From NCBI RefSeq assembly GCF_033723955.1, contig NZ_CP137555.1:372001-436000 (forward strand): a DNA stretch of 64,000 nucleotides, given 5' to 3'. A program made the translations under genes and the position numbers. Below are positions 1 through 9,148 of this stretch, piece after piece. The stretch comes from Microbulbifer pacificus. GTDB lineage: Bacteria > Pseudomonadota > Gammaproteobacteria > Pseudomonadales > Cellvibrionaceae. Under the pieces are notes generated by a model. It was not told the DNA's origin and did no database searches. It was given only the letters and a program-made list of their open reading frames with translations. Position 1 is the stretch's first letter; each line of letters starts with the position of its first letter.

Positions 1-2
1 TT

Positions 3-1343
3 CAGTTGACATTGCCGCGAGCGGCAGCCGGCTGGCTGTTTGCGTTACTGACCAGTAATTTCAACCGCATCGCGATCTACGAACTCGGCATTGCCGCGGT
101 CGTGATCACCAGCCTGCTCGGCCTCTACCACTTCCTCTCACCGTTTCAGGTGATCTACGGTCGCATTGCTGACCGGGTACCGATATTTGGCCTGCACCGT
201 GCACCCTATGTATTGATCGGGATGGTCATTTCCGCGGTCGCGGTGGCAGCGCTGCCGTATATCGTGGTTCCCATGTCACAGAACCCGCACGAGTTGTTTG
301 GGCTGGGTATTCCCTACATTACCTACGCCGCCGCATTCCTGGTACTGATTGTGTTTGGGATCGGGTTTGCCATGGCGGGCGCCAATCACCTGGCACTGGT
401 TGCGGAGGTGATTCCCGAGCGCAGTCGCGGCCTGGTCACGGCCCTGATCTGGACCATGCTGATCATTGGCATGATCGTGTCGCTGCAGTTCATCCGCACC
501 TATATGCCGGATTACGACGAACAAACCATGCGTTCGCTATACCTGCTGTCGATCCCGGTAGTGGCAATTACCACGCTGCTCGGCGTGATCGGTGTCGACA
601 AGCCGCGTACACAGAATCACCAGGTAACGGGCGGCGGCAAACTGGAAGTGGACGAGCACGGCAGCCTGAAAGAGTTCGCCGCAGATGTCGTCCGTAACCC
701 AACGGTGCGCAACTTTTTCCTGTTTATCTTTCTGTTCATGTTCGGCTACAGCCTGCAAGACAACATCCTGGAAGTCTTCGGGGCAGAGGTCCTGCAAATG
801 ACAGTGGGCGAGACCGGACGCTTCCAGCAGATATGGGGCAGCGGTGCAATTGTCGGGATGTTCCTGATGGGCGCGCTGGTATTTCGCGGCGGCATTTCCA
901 AGATCAACGCCATCACGTTCGGTATCAGCGGCATTGGACTTTCCATGTTCGCGCTTGCCGTCGGCGCATACCTGGCGGCGGCACCGGTGGTCAATTGCTC
1001 GCTGGTCGCCATGGGCTTTTTCAACGGATTCGCATTGGTGGGCACCCTCACCAGCATGATGGAGTTCACCACGGATAAGGAACGCGGAGCCTATATCGGC
1101 CTGTGGGGGCTGGCGATCGCGTTCGCGAACGGCCTCGCGTCGATCGCCGGAGGGCAACTGGTGACATCGCTGATTGAAAGCGGCCTGCTGTCCGCCGCCA
1201 ATGGTTTTGCGATCATTTTCTTCATCGAGGGACTCGTCAGCCTCTACAGCCTGTACTTCCTGTGGAAGATCAATCTCGAAGGCTTCCGTCAGCGTATCAG
1301 CAAAGACGGCCTCAGCAGCGCCATGGCCGCGGATATGGGCTAA
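3..1343 (+). CDS. PucC/LhaA-family MFS transporter, first copy (5' partial)
   Basis: This is a 12-TM-type membrane protein of the PucC/LhaA/Bch2 branch of the major facilitator superfamily, whose known members serve (bacterio)chlorophyll or light-harvesting assembly in phototrophs. The segment NRIAIYELG followed by a short helix and then GRIADRVPIFGLHRAPY matches the family pattern after TM1 and TM2. The frame is open through the left edge, and alignment with the neighbouring paralogue suggests about a dozen N-terminal residues are missing, so the in-frame TTG at position 6 is probably not the start. It is followed 32 bases later by the paralogue. No bch, crt or puf genes are present, so import of chlorophyll derivatives is a reasonable inference; the substrate is unproven. 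Confidence 0.82.
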   Translation, partial: QLTLPRAAAGWLFALLTSNFNRIAIYELGIAAVVITSLLGLYHFLSPFQVIYGRIADRVPIFGLHRAPYVLIGMVISAVAVAALPYIVVPMSQNPHELFGLGIPYITYAAAFLVLIVFGIGFAMAGANHLALVAEVIPERSRGLVTALIWTMLIIGMIVSLQFIRTYMPDYDEQTMRSLYLLSIPVVAITTLLGVIGVDKPRTQNHQVTGGGKLEVDEHGSLKEFAADVVRNPTVRNFFLFIFLFMFGYSLQDNILEVFGAEVLQMTVGETGRFQQIWGSGAIVGMFLMGALVFRGGISKINAITFGISGIGLSMFALAVGAYLAAAPVVNCSLVAMGFFNGFALVGTLTSMMEFTTDKERGAYIGLWGLAIAFANGLASIAGGQLVTSLIESGLLSAANGFAIIFFIEGLVSLYSLYFLWKINLEGFRQRISKDGLSSAMAADMG

Positions 1344-1375
1344 GGCAAGTCAATTTATTCAAATGGTGAATTGAA

Positions 1376-2785
1376 ATGAAAGTAAGTGAAGGTCAGGCAA
1401 AATTACAGTTTACCCTGCAGAAAATCGCCATCGCCTGGAGCTTCTGCATGGTGGTGACCAGCTTCAACCGCATTGCCATCATCGAAATGGGCCTGCCCGC
1501 CGCGATAATTTCGCTGCTGATCGGGGTCTACACACTGTTCGGACCGATCCAGCCAATTATTGGCCGCATGTGTGAGCGCTGGCCAATTTTCGGCTATCGC
1601 CGCACCCCCTACATGTTGCTCGGAACCTTGCTCGGCAGCTGTGCATTTCCGCTGATGCCCGGTGTACTCGTCGACATGCAGGCTGGTAGCGGTCTCGCCT
1701 ATGTTTACTGCCTGCTGCTGTTCTGCGCCTTTGGTATTTGTATTGCCATGCAGGCGAACGTATTTCTCGACCTGCTGAATGAGGTCACCACCAAGGAGAG
1801 CCGCTCCAGGGTTGTGACCCTTACCTGGACTGTGCAGGCGCTGGCCATGGCCGGCTGGGCCTGGGTATTTGGTGCCTTAATGCCGGTATACAGTCTGGAA
1901 GCCATGCAGGATCTCTACAACCTGACACCGCTGGTCATGATCAGCATCACGATCCTCGGCCTGATAAAACTCGAGACTCGACTCAGCCCGGAACAGCTTG
2001 AAGCGATAAAAACCAATCCGCCAAAGCCGGTAAAACTGCTGGAGCCGATGAAAGAATCCATGGCCGTACTGGCCTACAACCGCCAGGCGCTGCTGTTCTT
2101 TGTCTTCATCATCTTTTCCCTGCTGTCGGTGTTCCTGCAGGACATGCTGCAGGAACTGTGGGCGGATGATCTTTTCGGCCTGCCCGCCGGTGAAGCCACC
2201 ATCTACCAGCGGTTCTACAACGGCATCCAGACCCTCGGCATGGCGGCCTGTGGCATCTTTGTCGGTGTTACCGCCAAGAAGCGCTTGCAAGCCAAAAAGG
2301 CTGCAGGTCTTTCCGTCGACAACGAGAAAACCCTGCCAATGGAGTTTGGCAAACGACTGATGGCGATCGGCGCTTCGCTGTCCATTCTCGGCTTTGTGCT
2401 GCTCGCCTGGGCTGCCTGGCTGCAAAACCTGACACTGTTCAACATCTTCTACTGCTACAGCGCCTTTGCCCTCGGCCTACTGGTGTTCCCATCCATCAGT
2501 TTCATGGCGGACATGACCGTAGAAGGCCAGGAGAGCCGCTATCTCGGGCTGTGGAGCCTGGCACAAGTCATTGGGCTGTTTCTTTCATTCACCGCCAGCG
2601 GGTCCCTCTACTCGCTGCTGGTGGAGAGTGAAGTTCTGACCGCGAACCTGGCGTTTGCACTCATTTTTGTCCTGCAGGCACTGATGGTGATCTTCAGTTT
2701 CCTGGTGGTGCGCAATGTCACCATAGAGGGCCTGCAGGCCGCCGCGGAGTTTGAACCAGATACCCAGGTTGCCGCCCAGGCGTAA
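1376..2785 (+). CDS. PucC/LhaA-family MFS transporter, second copy
   Basis: A 469-residue integral membrane protein paralogous to the gene before it. The shared core is SFNRIAIIEMG near residues 28-38, then GRMCERWPIFGYRRTPYML near residues 63-81, which is the PucC/LhaA signature region between TM2 and TM3. A soluble insert of roughly 50 residues (about 205-255) lies between the two halves, and another charged loop follows near residue 300. The two copies may form a heteromer or carry different tetrapyrrole-type substrates. It lies in a same-strand run with the Trm112-like and MetE-like genes. Family assignment is good; the substrate is inferred only from the chlorophyll-breakdown-like genes downstream. 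Confidence 0.85.
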   Translation: MKVSEGQAKLQFTLQKIAIAWSFCMVVTSFNRIAIIEMGLPAAIISLLIGVYTLFGPIQPIIGRMCERWPIFGYRRTPYMLLGTLLGSCAFPLMPGVLVDMQAGSGLAYVYCLLLFCAFGICIAMQANVFLDLLNEVTTKESRSRVVTLTWTVQALAMAGWAWVFGALMPVYSLEAMQDLYNLTPLVMISITILGLIKLETRLSPEQLEAIKTNPPKPVKLLEPMKESMAVLAYNRQALLFFVFIIFSLLSVFLQDMLQELWADDLFGLPAGEATIYQRFYNGIQTLGMAACGIFVGVTAKKRLQAKKAAGLSVDNEKTLPMEFGKRLMAIGASLSILGFVLLAWAAWLQNLTLFNIFYCYSAFALGLLVFPSISFMADMTVEGQESRYLGLWSLAQVIGLFLSFTASGSLYSLLVESEVLTANLAFALIFVLQALMVIFSFLVVRNVTIEGLQAAAEFEPDTQVAAQA

Positions 2786-2821
2786 CCACGATCAAAGCAA
2801 TATCCAAACGGGAGAAATACC

Positions 2822-3061
2822 ATGAACACAAAAAATTACATCGATATCCTCCGCTGCCCGCACTGTACCCGTGAAGACAAGGGTGTATTGGCCGAGGTGA
2901 AGAGCGAGTGGCTCGGCTGCAGCGATTGCGGCCGCCAGTACCCGATCGTGGAAGGCATCCCGGTGATGCTTCCGGAGGAAGGCGACAAATGGCTTGGAGT
3001 GGCCACCGATGACCTGCCGAAGATTGAGGAGCACGATCGCTTCGTCAGTGCGGCCAGCTGA
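2822..3061 (+). CDS. Trm112-like small zinc-binding protein
   Basis: A 79-residue protein with two zinc-knuckle pairs, RCPHC near residue 14 and GCSDCGRQYPI near residue 38, ending the fold with VEGIPVMLP. This is the Trm112/YcaR (UPF0434) pattern, slightly longer than the usual 60-70 residues. Trm112 proteins in eukaryotes and archaea bind and activate SAM-dependent methyltransferases; bacterial members are less well understood. A clear ribosome site GGGAG precedes the ATG. Its position between PucC-like transporters and a methionine-synthase-like gene, with a SAM methyltransferase elsewhere in the window (61060), makes a methyltransferase partner plausible but unproven. Confidence 0.8.
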   Translation: MNTKNYIDILRCPHCTREDKGVLAEVKSEWLGCSDCGRQYPIVEGIPVMLPEEGDKWLGVATDDLPKIEEHDRFVSAAS

Positions 3062-3200
3062 TCCTTAATTAATAGATAGCCGAACTATGTACGCCCTGCC
3101 TTCCTGTTCGCCACAGCGCTTGCAGACGGTGCCGGGCGCAGTACTCTCAATTACAGAATAATGACCGCACAACGGTCAGGCTTGAGCGAGGCATTCACAT

Positions 3201-4313
3201 ATGTGGAAAACAGACCTGTTTCCGACACAGCTGGTGGGCAGCTACGTCAAACCCCGATGGCTGGCTGACCATGAAAAGGTTTACCAGAAGGAAGGTACCT
3301 GGTGGAAAGTGGAGCGGGAGCTGCTGCCTGCAGCGATCGACGACGCCGCGCGCCTTGCAATCTACGAACAGAATATCGCCGGCATGACGTTCGCTACCGA
3401 TGGTGAAGTACGCCGGCAGACATTCAGCGGGCACTTCTACGGTCTGCAAGGTATAGATCAGGAAAATCCGGCGGAGTTTACCAACTTCCACAACGACATT
3501 ACCGAATACCTGAAAATGAAGCAGAAGGCGACCAACGTGGGTGCAGATCTGCAAAAAGACAGCGCCCACAAGGTTACCCACAAGGTTATGTTCCCCGCAG
3601 TGCGGGAAAAAATCCGCTGGCCGGGCCCGATGGTGGTGAGCGACATCCCCTTCCTGAAACGCTACGCGGCAAACCGCAGCAAAATAACCGTAATAGGCCC
3701 GGTAACCCTGTCTTACCGGCTGGTGGATACCGGTATTTATCCGGACCAGGCATCGCTCTGTTTCGCCATCGCCGATGCACTGAATCAGGAACTGAAAGCG
3801 CTGGCCGCGGCAGGTGTCGATCTGATCCAGATTGACGAGCCGGAGGTACACTTCCGCTACAGCCAGTGTCAGGATTTCGCGGTGGAAGCTATTAACCGCA
3901 TGGTAAAAGATGTGGACTGCCTGACCTCGGTACACGTTTGTTACGGCTATTCCAAGAATATCGCGCTGAAAGAACCCAGCCCGATTTACCCGAAAGCGGT
4001 ATCCCTGATCGCAGAATCCGATATCGACGCGATTCACACGGAGTACGCCCAGCCCGGTCACACCCCAGACTTCCTGCAGTCCGTCGGCAACAAACTGGTT
4101 GCCATCGGCGTGCTGAACCTGGATCCGCAAGGGGAAGTCGAGGAAATTGAAGCCATCCGCAAGCTGGTGATTGACGCGATGCAGGTTGTACCCAAGGAAC
4201 GCATCAGTCTTGCGCCGGATTGTGGCATGTGGTTCCTGGAGCGAGATTTTGCCTTCCGTAAAATCAAGTCCATGTGTCTCGCCGCAGATTCACTGAGAAA
4301 CCAGTTCGGCTAA
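3201..4313 (+). CDS. Core-MetE type (cobalamin-independent methionine synthase C-terminal domain) methyltransferase
   Basis: A 370-residue protein equivalent to the catalytic C-terminal half of MetE, without the N-terminal half that full-length MetE (about 750 residues) uses for polyglutamyl folate. All four zinc ligands that activate the homocysteine thiol are visible: His245 and Cys247 in SVHVCYG, Glu281 in IHTEYAQ, and Cys341 in APDCGMW. The N-terminal FPTQLVGSY is typical of stand-alone family members. It probably transfers a methyl group to homocysteine, but the methyl donor may not be methyl-folate. With the adenosine-kinase-like gene, ahcY and metK nearby it completes a SAM cycle. The start is the ATG at 3201. 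Confidence 0.8.
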   Translation: MWKTDLFPTQLVGSYVKPRWLADHEKVYQKEGTWWKVERELLPAAIDDAARLAIYEQNIAGMTFATDGEVRRQTFSGHFYGLQGIDQENPAEFTNFHNDITEYLKMKQKATNVGADLQKDSAHKVTHKVMFPAVREKIRWPGPMVVSDIPFLKRYAANRSKITVIGPVTLSYRLVDTGIYPDQASLCFAIADALNQELKALAAAGVDLIQIDEPEVHFRYSQCQDFAVEAINRMVKDVDCLTSVHVCYGYSKNIALKEPSPIYPKAVSLIAESDIDAIHTEYAQPGHTPDFLQSVGNKLVAIGVLNLDPQGEVEEIEAIRKLVIDAMQVVPKERISLAPDCGMWFLERDFAFRKIKSMCLAADSLRNQFG

Positions 4314-4326
4314 ACAGGAGGTACTC

Positions 4327-4941
4327 GTGCACGTTTATGATCCTTTAAAGGCCCAGATCCGGTGGTTGCAGTTACACCTCAACCCTGCGGTACCGCTCAG
4401 TCCCAGCCAGATTCAGGTGCACGTTTATCGCGACCAGGTGGATACTGCTGCACTCGACAGGCTCAACGCCTGTTTCCAGCAGCAGCTTCCCCTGCCCGCG
4501 CACACACCGGAAAGCTATACCGCGTTTATCCTGTGCAAGCCGTTTCTCGCTGAAGACAGGCTGGACGTACACGCCCTTGAATGCCTCGGCGACGATGGCA
4601 AACCAAACGGCGAGCTGTGGGTGAAACTTAAATCGGGTGCAGCCCTCGCGGTCGCGTTCGGTGTACCCGGCGGCGAGCAGGAGCTGCCGCTACAGGCGTT
4701 GCAGCAGTATCTTCTCGGTGAAATCACATTGCCGGGACTGGAAGCTCGCACGTTGCAGGACGGCCCCTCGTGGCTGTGCACTGCTCTGGAAACCAGCGGC
4801 GATGCCTGGCAGCTTCCAGTGCTGGAAACGCCACTGGATGTCCCTGAACGCTTTGCCGGCCACTGCTACATGAAACTGGTAACAAAGCACCATCCCGCTT
4901 GTCGGAAACCCACACTGGCGACGGAAGAAAACAATCAATGA
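4327..4941 (+). CDS. Hypothetical protein in the methyl-cycle operon
   Basis: A 204-residue soluble protein that I do not recognise. It has no signal peptide, membrane segment or obvious cofactor motif. It is preceded by a strong AGGAGG at 4316-4321 five bases before a GTG start, and it overlaps the next gene by four bases (ATGA), so translation is coupled to the PfkB kinase. Its position directly after the core-MetE gene suggests an accessory role to that methyltransferase. It is much shorter than the MesX (DUF1852) partner of the MesD-type core MetE, and I saw no resemblance, so I do not assign that role. Confidence 0.75.
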   Translation: MHVYDPLKAQIRWLQLHLNPAVPLSPSQIQVHVYRDQVDTAALDRLNACFQQQLPLPAHTPESYTAFILCKPFLAEDRLDVHALECLGDDGKPNGELWVKLKSGAALAVAFGVPGGEQELPLQALQQYLLGEITLPGLEARTLQDGPSWLCTALETSGDAWQLPVLETPLDVPERFAGHCYMKLVTKHHPACRKPTLATEENNQ

Positions 4942-5939
4942 GCAAATATCATATCTACGGCCTGGGCGCCGCCCTGGTAGATACGGAAATCGAAGTCTCC
5001 GATCAGGACCTTAAATTACTGCAGGTAGACAAAGGCCTGATGACGCTGGCAGATAGCGCGCGCCAGCAGCAGCTGCTGTCGCAGCTTGAGGGCCACATGG
5101 TGGCCGCCAAGCGTGCCAGCGGCGGCTCCGCGGCAAATACCATCATTGCTGCCAGTTATTTTGGAGCCAATACCTTCTATAGCTGCAAGGTGGCTGCCGA
5201 CGAGAACGGTGACTTTTACCTCAACGATCTCGAAAAAGCCGGTGTCGAATACCATCGGTCACTGACTCGGCAGACCGGGGACACCGGCAAATGCCTGGTC
5301 ATGATTACCCCGGATGCCGAACGCAGCATGGTTACCTATCTCGGTATCAGTGAAACGCTGTCGACGGCGGAACTCCACGTAGAAGCAATTGCAGAGGCCG
5401 ACTATCTCTATCTGGAAGGATACCTGGTGACCTCGCCAACGGGTCGTGCAGCCGCCATTGAAGCTGCGCGGATTGCCCGAGCCAACAATACCCTGGTGGC
5501 CATCAGCCTGTCCGATCCGGGTATGGTGCAGTTCTTCCGCGACGGCTTGCTGGAAATGATTGGCGAGCGCGTCGACCTGCTATTCTGCAATCGGGACGAA
5601 GCCATCGGCTTTACCGGAGCACAAACGATCGAGGAAGCCGCCGAGCGGCTCAAGCAAAATGCACGTTGTTTCGCCATCACTCTCGGCGCTGAGGGCGCGC
5701 TCGTATTCGATGGCAATGATACGGTCAGGGTGCCATCCTCAGCGGTCAAAGCGGTAGATACTAACGGCGCTGGTGATATGTTCGCTGGCGCTTTCCTGTA
5801 TGCCATTACCCAGGGGCACGATTTCGAGCAGGCCGCGCAACTCGCCAACCTGGCCGCAGGAAAAGTGGTTTCCCAGTTCGGACCGCGACTCAGGGCAGAA
5901 CAGCACCAGGAAATATTGAGCGCGCCTGCACCTGCCTGA
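4938..5939 (+). CDS. PfkB-family carbohydrate kinase, probable adenosine kinase
   Basis: A 333-residue PfkB/ribokinase-fold kinase. The substrate-side motif ASGGSAANTI occurs near residue 48 and the C-terminal catalytic and anion-hole motif DTNGAGDMFAGAF near residue 275. I chose the second methionine (4938) because it overlaps the previous stop codon as ATGA and has GGAAG ten bases upstream; the longer in-frame start at 4899 lacks support. This kinase type is commonly annotated as adenosine kinase, and the nearby ahcY would produce adenosine, so removing adenosine to pull SAH hydrolysis is a coherent role. Another purine or sugar substrate is possible. A strong terminator follows. Confidence 0.85.
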   Translation: MSKYHIYGLGAALVDTEIEVSDQDLKLLQVDKGLMTLADSARQQQLLSQLEGHMVAAKRASGGSAANTIIAASYFGANTFYSCKVAADENGDFYLNDLEKAGVEYHRSLTRQTGDTGKCLVMITPDAERSMVTYLGISETLSTAELHVEAIAEADYLYLEGYLVTSPTGRAAAIEAARIARANNTLVAISLSDPGMVQFFRDGLLEMIGERVDLLFCNRDEAIGFTGAQTIEEAAERLKQNARCFAITLGAEGALVFDGNDTVRVPSSAVKAVDTNGAGDMFAGAFLYAITQGHDFEQAAQLANLAAGKVVSQFGPRLRAEQHQEILSAPAPA

Positions 5940-5974
5940 TCAGCCCGCCTGATCATTACTTTCCGAAAAATATT

Positions 5975-5998
5975 AAGGGGGCCTAGCGCCCCCTTTTT
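5975..5998 (+). terminator. Rho-independent terminator after the PfkB kinase
   Basis: Stem AAGGGGGC (5975-5982), loop CTAGC, complementary arm GCCCCCTT (5988-5995), then a run of T. It closes the plus-strand block that begins at the left edge. Confidence 0.9.
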
Positions 5999-6020
5999 AT
6001 TCAAGCTTCCGCAGCGGAAA

Positions 6021-6044
6021 TAAAAATGCCCGCCGAAGCGGGCA
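6021..6044 (-). terminator. Rho-independent terminator of the TonB receptor gene
   Basis: Arms TGCCCGC (6027-6033) and GCGGGCA (6038-6044) surround a CGAA loop. The A-rich stretch at 6021-6026 is the T-tract when read on the minus strand, 30 bases past the receptor stop codon. Confidence 0.85.
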
Positions 6045-6073
6045 ATATCACACTCTACATCTCGGACAACTCG

Positions 6074-8719
6074 TTAGAACCGATATCCGACATTCAGGCT
6101 GGTCATGCGACCCATGCGATTGATGATCGCGGGGATCTGCTCCTGGGTCCAGATATAAGGGCGATAAGCACTGGTCGGGGTGTCATCGTCCAGCAGGTTC
6201 TTGACGGTGAGCTTGGTGTACCAGTTATCACCCTCAACACCTGCCACCAGATTTGTATCCCAGTGGTCATCAATCCACAGGGTATTGACGGTATTGAGAT
6301 AGCGCTTGTCTTTCCACACTGAACTCAGGTCGGTATAGAACTCCGCACCGTTCCACAGGTCCTGGCTATAGCGGAAACCGGCACTAAAGGTATTGCGGTA
6401 ATTATTCACCATTTCCTTGCCGGAAAGGTCACCGTCCGATACCTGCGGCCCGTTGCTTGGGACCAGACAACTTTTGCTGCCTACTGCAGTGCGGTCGTAT
6501 ACATCAACACAGTAAGAATAACCGGTCGAATCCAGGCCCATCGCCTCGTAATCCACGAAACCAAACGTTGCGCTCTGTGAGCCTTTGACCACTTCGGCAT
6601 CGTTGAAGGTATACGCGGAGTGGAAGGCCCAGCTGTCACTGATCTGGAATGCGGTCTCAACTTCCACACCACGGATTTCCACCTCACCCAGGTTGGTTAC
6701 GATCGCAGCCGGAATTGTGTTGCCAGTGGAGTACTGGGAGAACTGGCGGATCTGCTGGTCATCCCAATTGATCTGGTACAGGGCGATATTCATGTAACCG
6801 CGACCATCAAGAACAGTACGCTTGGCACCTAGCTCGTAGGTCACGTTTTTTTCCGGTTCGTAGGTGATCTCTGATTCCAGTGGCGTGCCGCCGTTGATAC
6901 CACCAGACTTGGAACCTTCGGCAATATTCAGGTAGAAAGTGGTGTATTCATCGTAAATATAGGTAGCAATCAAGCGAGGAGACACCCAGTCCCAGCTTCC
7001 TTCTTGTGACCCCTGGGCGCCGGTAAAATGCAGCACATTGTCGGCAACCTTGTCTTCCTTGGTATAGCGCGCCTCCACACCCACATTCAGCTTGTCGGTC
7101 ACGTCATAGGCCAGTGCAGCGAATGCCGAGTACATTTCAGTGGAATGATTTGTCTGGGTAATCTTCTGCGGATTACCGTTTTCATCCACTGCCAGGAGAG
7201 AGGCAGCAATCGATGCACTGTTGACGGCATCGCCGTATGGACTGCCGCTGGCTGCCAGCGCGCTGGATGTCAGCCACTGATCCAGGTCGGTTTCGGAATA
7301 CAGCAAGCCCGCGCTCCACTGCAAGGCAGCAGAGTCATTGGACTGGATACGGAATTCCTGACTAATTACCTGGCGGTCATCGTTGGGCTGGCCACCATAG
7401 TTGTAGGCATTCACATTAAGCAGGTAGGCGGTTGTGCCCCCCAGAGAAAAATCACCGACATAGTTGGGCATATCTTCGGTCGCGGTGACAGGGCCTGACC
7501 CGGTATCGACCGCAATAACCGGTGCAAACACAATGGTGGGTGACATATAGGCGTTTGCATAACCGAGCAGGGAGCGGGTCTCTGTATCGGATGCGGCAGT
7601 AATGGAAGTGAGGGTCACATTGCCCACATCCCAGTTGACACGCATGCTGTATAGATCGGATTTATTGGTTACACCGAACGGGTTACCGGCAAAGCCATCG
7701 GGATCCGCCGCCTTGGCCTCACCGTAGTAGGCGGTGGGCGAACCGGTTAACAGCGCAATCGCCTCGGGCGTGAGGGTATTGGTGTCCGTATGGTACTCGC
7801 CAGCTATTGGCACAAACGGCCCAAACGGACCAGTTACGCCATCCGGACCAAACGGCCACAAAAATGGCGGATGTGTGGGGTCGGTTATCTCACCAAACGG
7901 TATCTCGGCGTTTCTCTCGATCTCGTAACCGGCATTGTGATGCTCCTGCATATCGACATGCGCGGCAGAGAAATCAAACTCGAGAGTGTCTGTAGGGTTG
8001 AACAGTACACGCAGACGCTGGGCTTCGTTGTCGATCGCACCCAGATATTCGTCGTTGTACTTGAAGGTGGAACCGGACTCGGAGTTAACAACATCCAGGC
8101 TAAATGCCAGCATGTCTCCTATTGGAGCCGCCACCCGGCCACTGATTCCGGCCTGCCCCTCGGCACCACCGGTAACCTCGAACTTGCCCTCAAATTCTTC
8201 ACCGGGCTTTGCGGTGATGTAGTTCATGGCACCGGAGAAGGCATTGCGGCCATAAATCGCCGACTGCGGCCCGCGGACCACTTCGATACGCTCAAGCCCC
8301 ATCATTGGCAAAAAGGTAGAGGCACGGCCCGAAACATATACGCCGTCGACAAACATTGCCACGTTGGTGTCGTCACCGATCAGGCCCGGCTGGCTCATGC
8401 CGCGGATACTGATGGCGCCGGTAGCGATGGTGCCTGAAGAATCGTAAACCAGGCCCGGGGAGCTACGCACCACATCCCGAAGATCCTGCATGGCGGACCG
8501 TTCGATATCCTTGGCCGAGAATGCGTTGATCGCGACCGGAATCTCCTGCAGGCTTTCCGTCCGGTTACGCGCCGTTACCGTTACCTCTTCCAGCACCGGC
8601 TGCCCTCGTGTGGACGCGCCGGCCTGGCTTACACTGTCATCAGGGGCTGCAATAGCTGTTGATGCGAGACTACCTGCCACGACCGCGATATAGAGCGGCT
8701 GCCGCTTGAACTTGGACAT
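6074..8719 (-). CDS. TonB-dependent outer membrane receptor
   Basis: An 881-residue receptor with a cleavable signal peptide (cut likely after ...ASTAIA near residue 24), a TonB-box-like EEVTVTARNR near residues 44-53, a plug domain with DVVRSSPGL and SIRGM, a large beta barrel and a C-terminal aromatic residue (NVGYRF). It imports a bulky ligand across the outer membrane using TonB energy. A strong GGAGGG lies just before the ATG. An operator-like sequence of the shared type lies about 165 bases upstream, so it may belong to the same regulon as the catabolic genes. A tetrapyrrole or pigment-derived ligand is inferred; the sequence also resembles the broad non-siderophore receptor group of marine gammaproteobacteria. 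Confidence 0.93.
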   Translation of the reverse strand: MSKFKRQPLYIAVVAGSLASTAIAAPDDSVSQAGASTRGQPVLEEVTVTARNRTESLQEIPVAINAFSAKDIERSAMQDLRDVVRSSPGLVYDSSGTIATGAISIRGMSQPGLIGDDTNVAMFVDGVYVSGRASTFLPMMGLERIEVVRGPQSAIYGRNAFSGAMNYITAKPGEEFEGKFEVTGGAEGQAGISGRVAAPIGDMLAFSLDVVNSESGSTFKYNDEYLGAIDNEAQRLRVLFNPTDTLEFDFSAAHVDMQEHHNAGYEIERNAEIPFGEITDPTHPPFLWPFGPDGVTGPFGPFVPIAGEYHTDTNTLTPEAIALLTGSPTAYYGEAKAADPDGFAGNPFGVTNKSDLYSMRVNWDVGNVTLTSITAASDTETRSLLGYANAYMSPTIVFAPVIAVDTGSGPVTATEDMPNYVGDFSLGGTTAYLLNVNAYNYGGQPNDDRQVISQEFRIQSNDSAALQWSAGLLYSETDLDQWLTSSALAASGSPYGDAVNSASIAASLLAVDENGNPQKITQTNHSTEMYSAFAALAYDVTDKLNVGVEARYTKEDKVADNVLHFTGAQGSQEGSWDWVSPRLIATYIYDEYTTFYLNIAEGSKSGGINGGTPLESEITYEPEKNVTYELGAKRTVLDGRGYMNIALYQINWDDQQIRQFSQYSTGNTIPAAIVTNLGEVEIRGVEVETAFQISDSWAFHSAYTFNDAEVVKGSQSATFGFVDYEAMGLDSTGYSYCVDVYDRTAVGSKSCLVPSNGPQVSDGDLSGKEMVNNYRNTFSAGFRYSQDLWNGAEFYTDLSSVWKDKRYLNTVNTLWIDDHWDTNLVAGVEGDNWYTKLTVKNLLDDDTPTSAYRPYIWTQEQIPAIINRMGRMTSLNVGYRF

Positions 8720-8883
8720 CTATCCCTCCAGGGCTCAATTTTGCTTTTATTAACGCCTGAGTGGTCTGCAACAACATTAAGGGCAAATGCATGGATAGGA
8801 AAGATCCAATTTCCCTTTGCCGACGTAACCCGTAGTTGGCTTTTTTAACATCACCGTCACAGTAGCAAGAGGCAAATGACCTA

Positions 8884-8903
8884 TCAATATATCTTTTAAA
8901 GTG
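8884..8903. promoter_or_regulatory. Putative regulon operator, copy A
   Basis: The sequence TCAATATATCTTTTAAAGTG keeps the ATATATCTTT core of the motif found at eight other places in the window (best copy at 23826) and lies upstream of the TonB receptor gene. It is one of the weaker copies, with about 12 of 20 positions matching. Confidence 0.4.
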
Positions 8904-9084
8904 AACATACAGGAAAATTGAGAAAAATCAATTTTTGGCTGTGCGTCGAATTGATTTCCAACTGACCAATTTTTGCACTGCACAATAAGCTGGCACCTTT
9001 TCCCTGATATCAGCCTTTTCGCACTGAATCTGGGCTCATTCACTACACGAAGTAGGACATGCGAAAAACCGGCCCGCAAAAACA

Positions 9085-9117
9085 AGAAAACCCCTACCGT
9101 GCTTGGCACAGAGGGGT
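9085..9117 (-). terminator. Rho-independent terminator of ahcY
   Basis: Read on the minus strand, ACCCCT and AGGGGT arms with an inner CTGTGC/GCACGG stem and a CAA loop are followed by TTTTC. It lies about 30 bases past the ahcY stop codon. Confidence 0.85.
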
Positions 9118-9148
9118 GTCTGTTATCGTAAAGGCGCCGGACTAAGGC

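Larger units (their letters stand above)
8720..9148. other. Intergenic region between TonB receptor and ahcY
   Basis: This 429-base gap contains the receptor promoter region, one copy of the recurring AT-rich operator near 8884, and the ahcY terminator at its right end. I see no credible small gene in it. Confidence 0.7.

Noticed and set aside
3..2785. Edge of a photosynthetic gene cluster
   Set aside because: PucC-like transporters suggested it, but no bch, crt, puf or puh gene occurs in 64 kb and the neighbours are catabolic.
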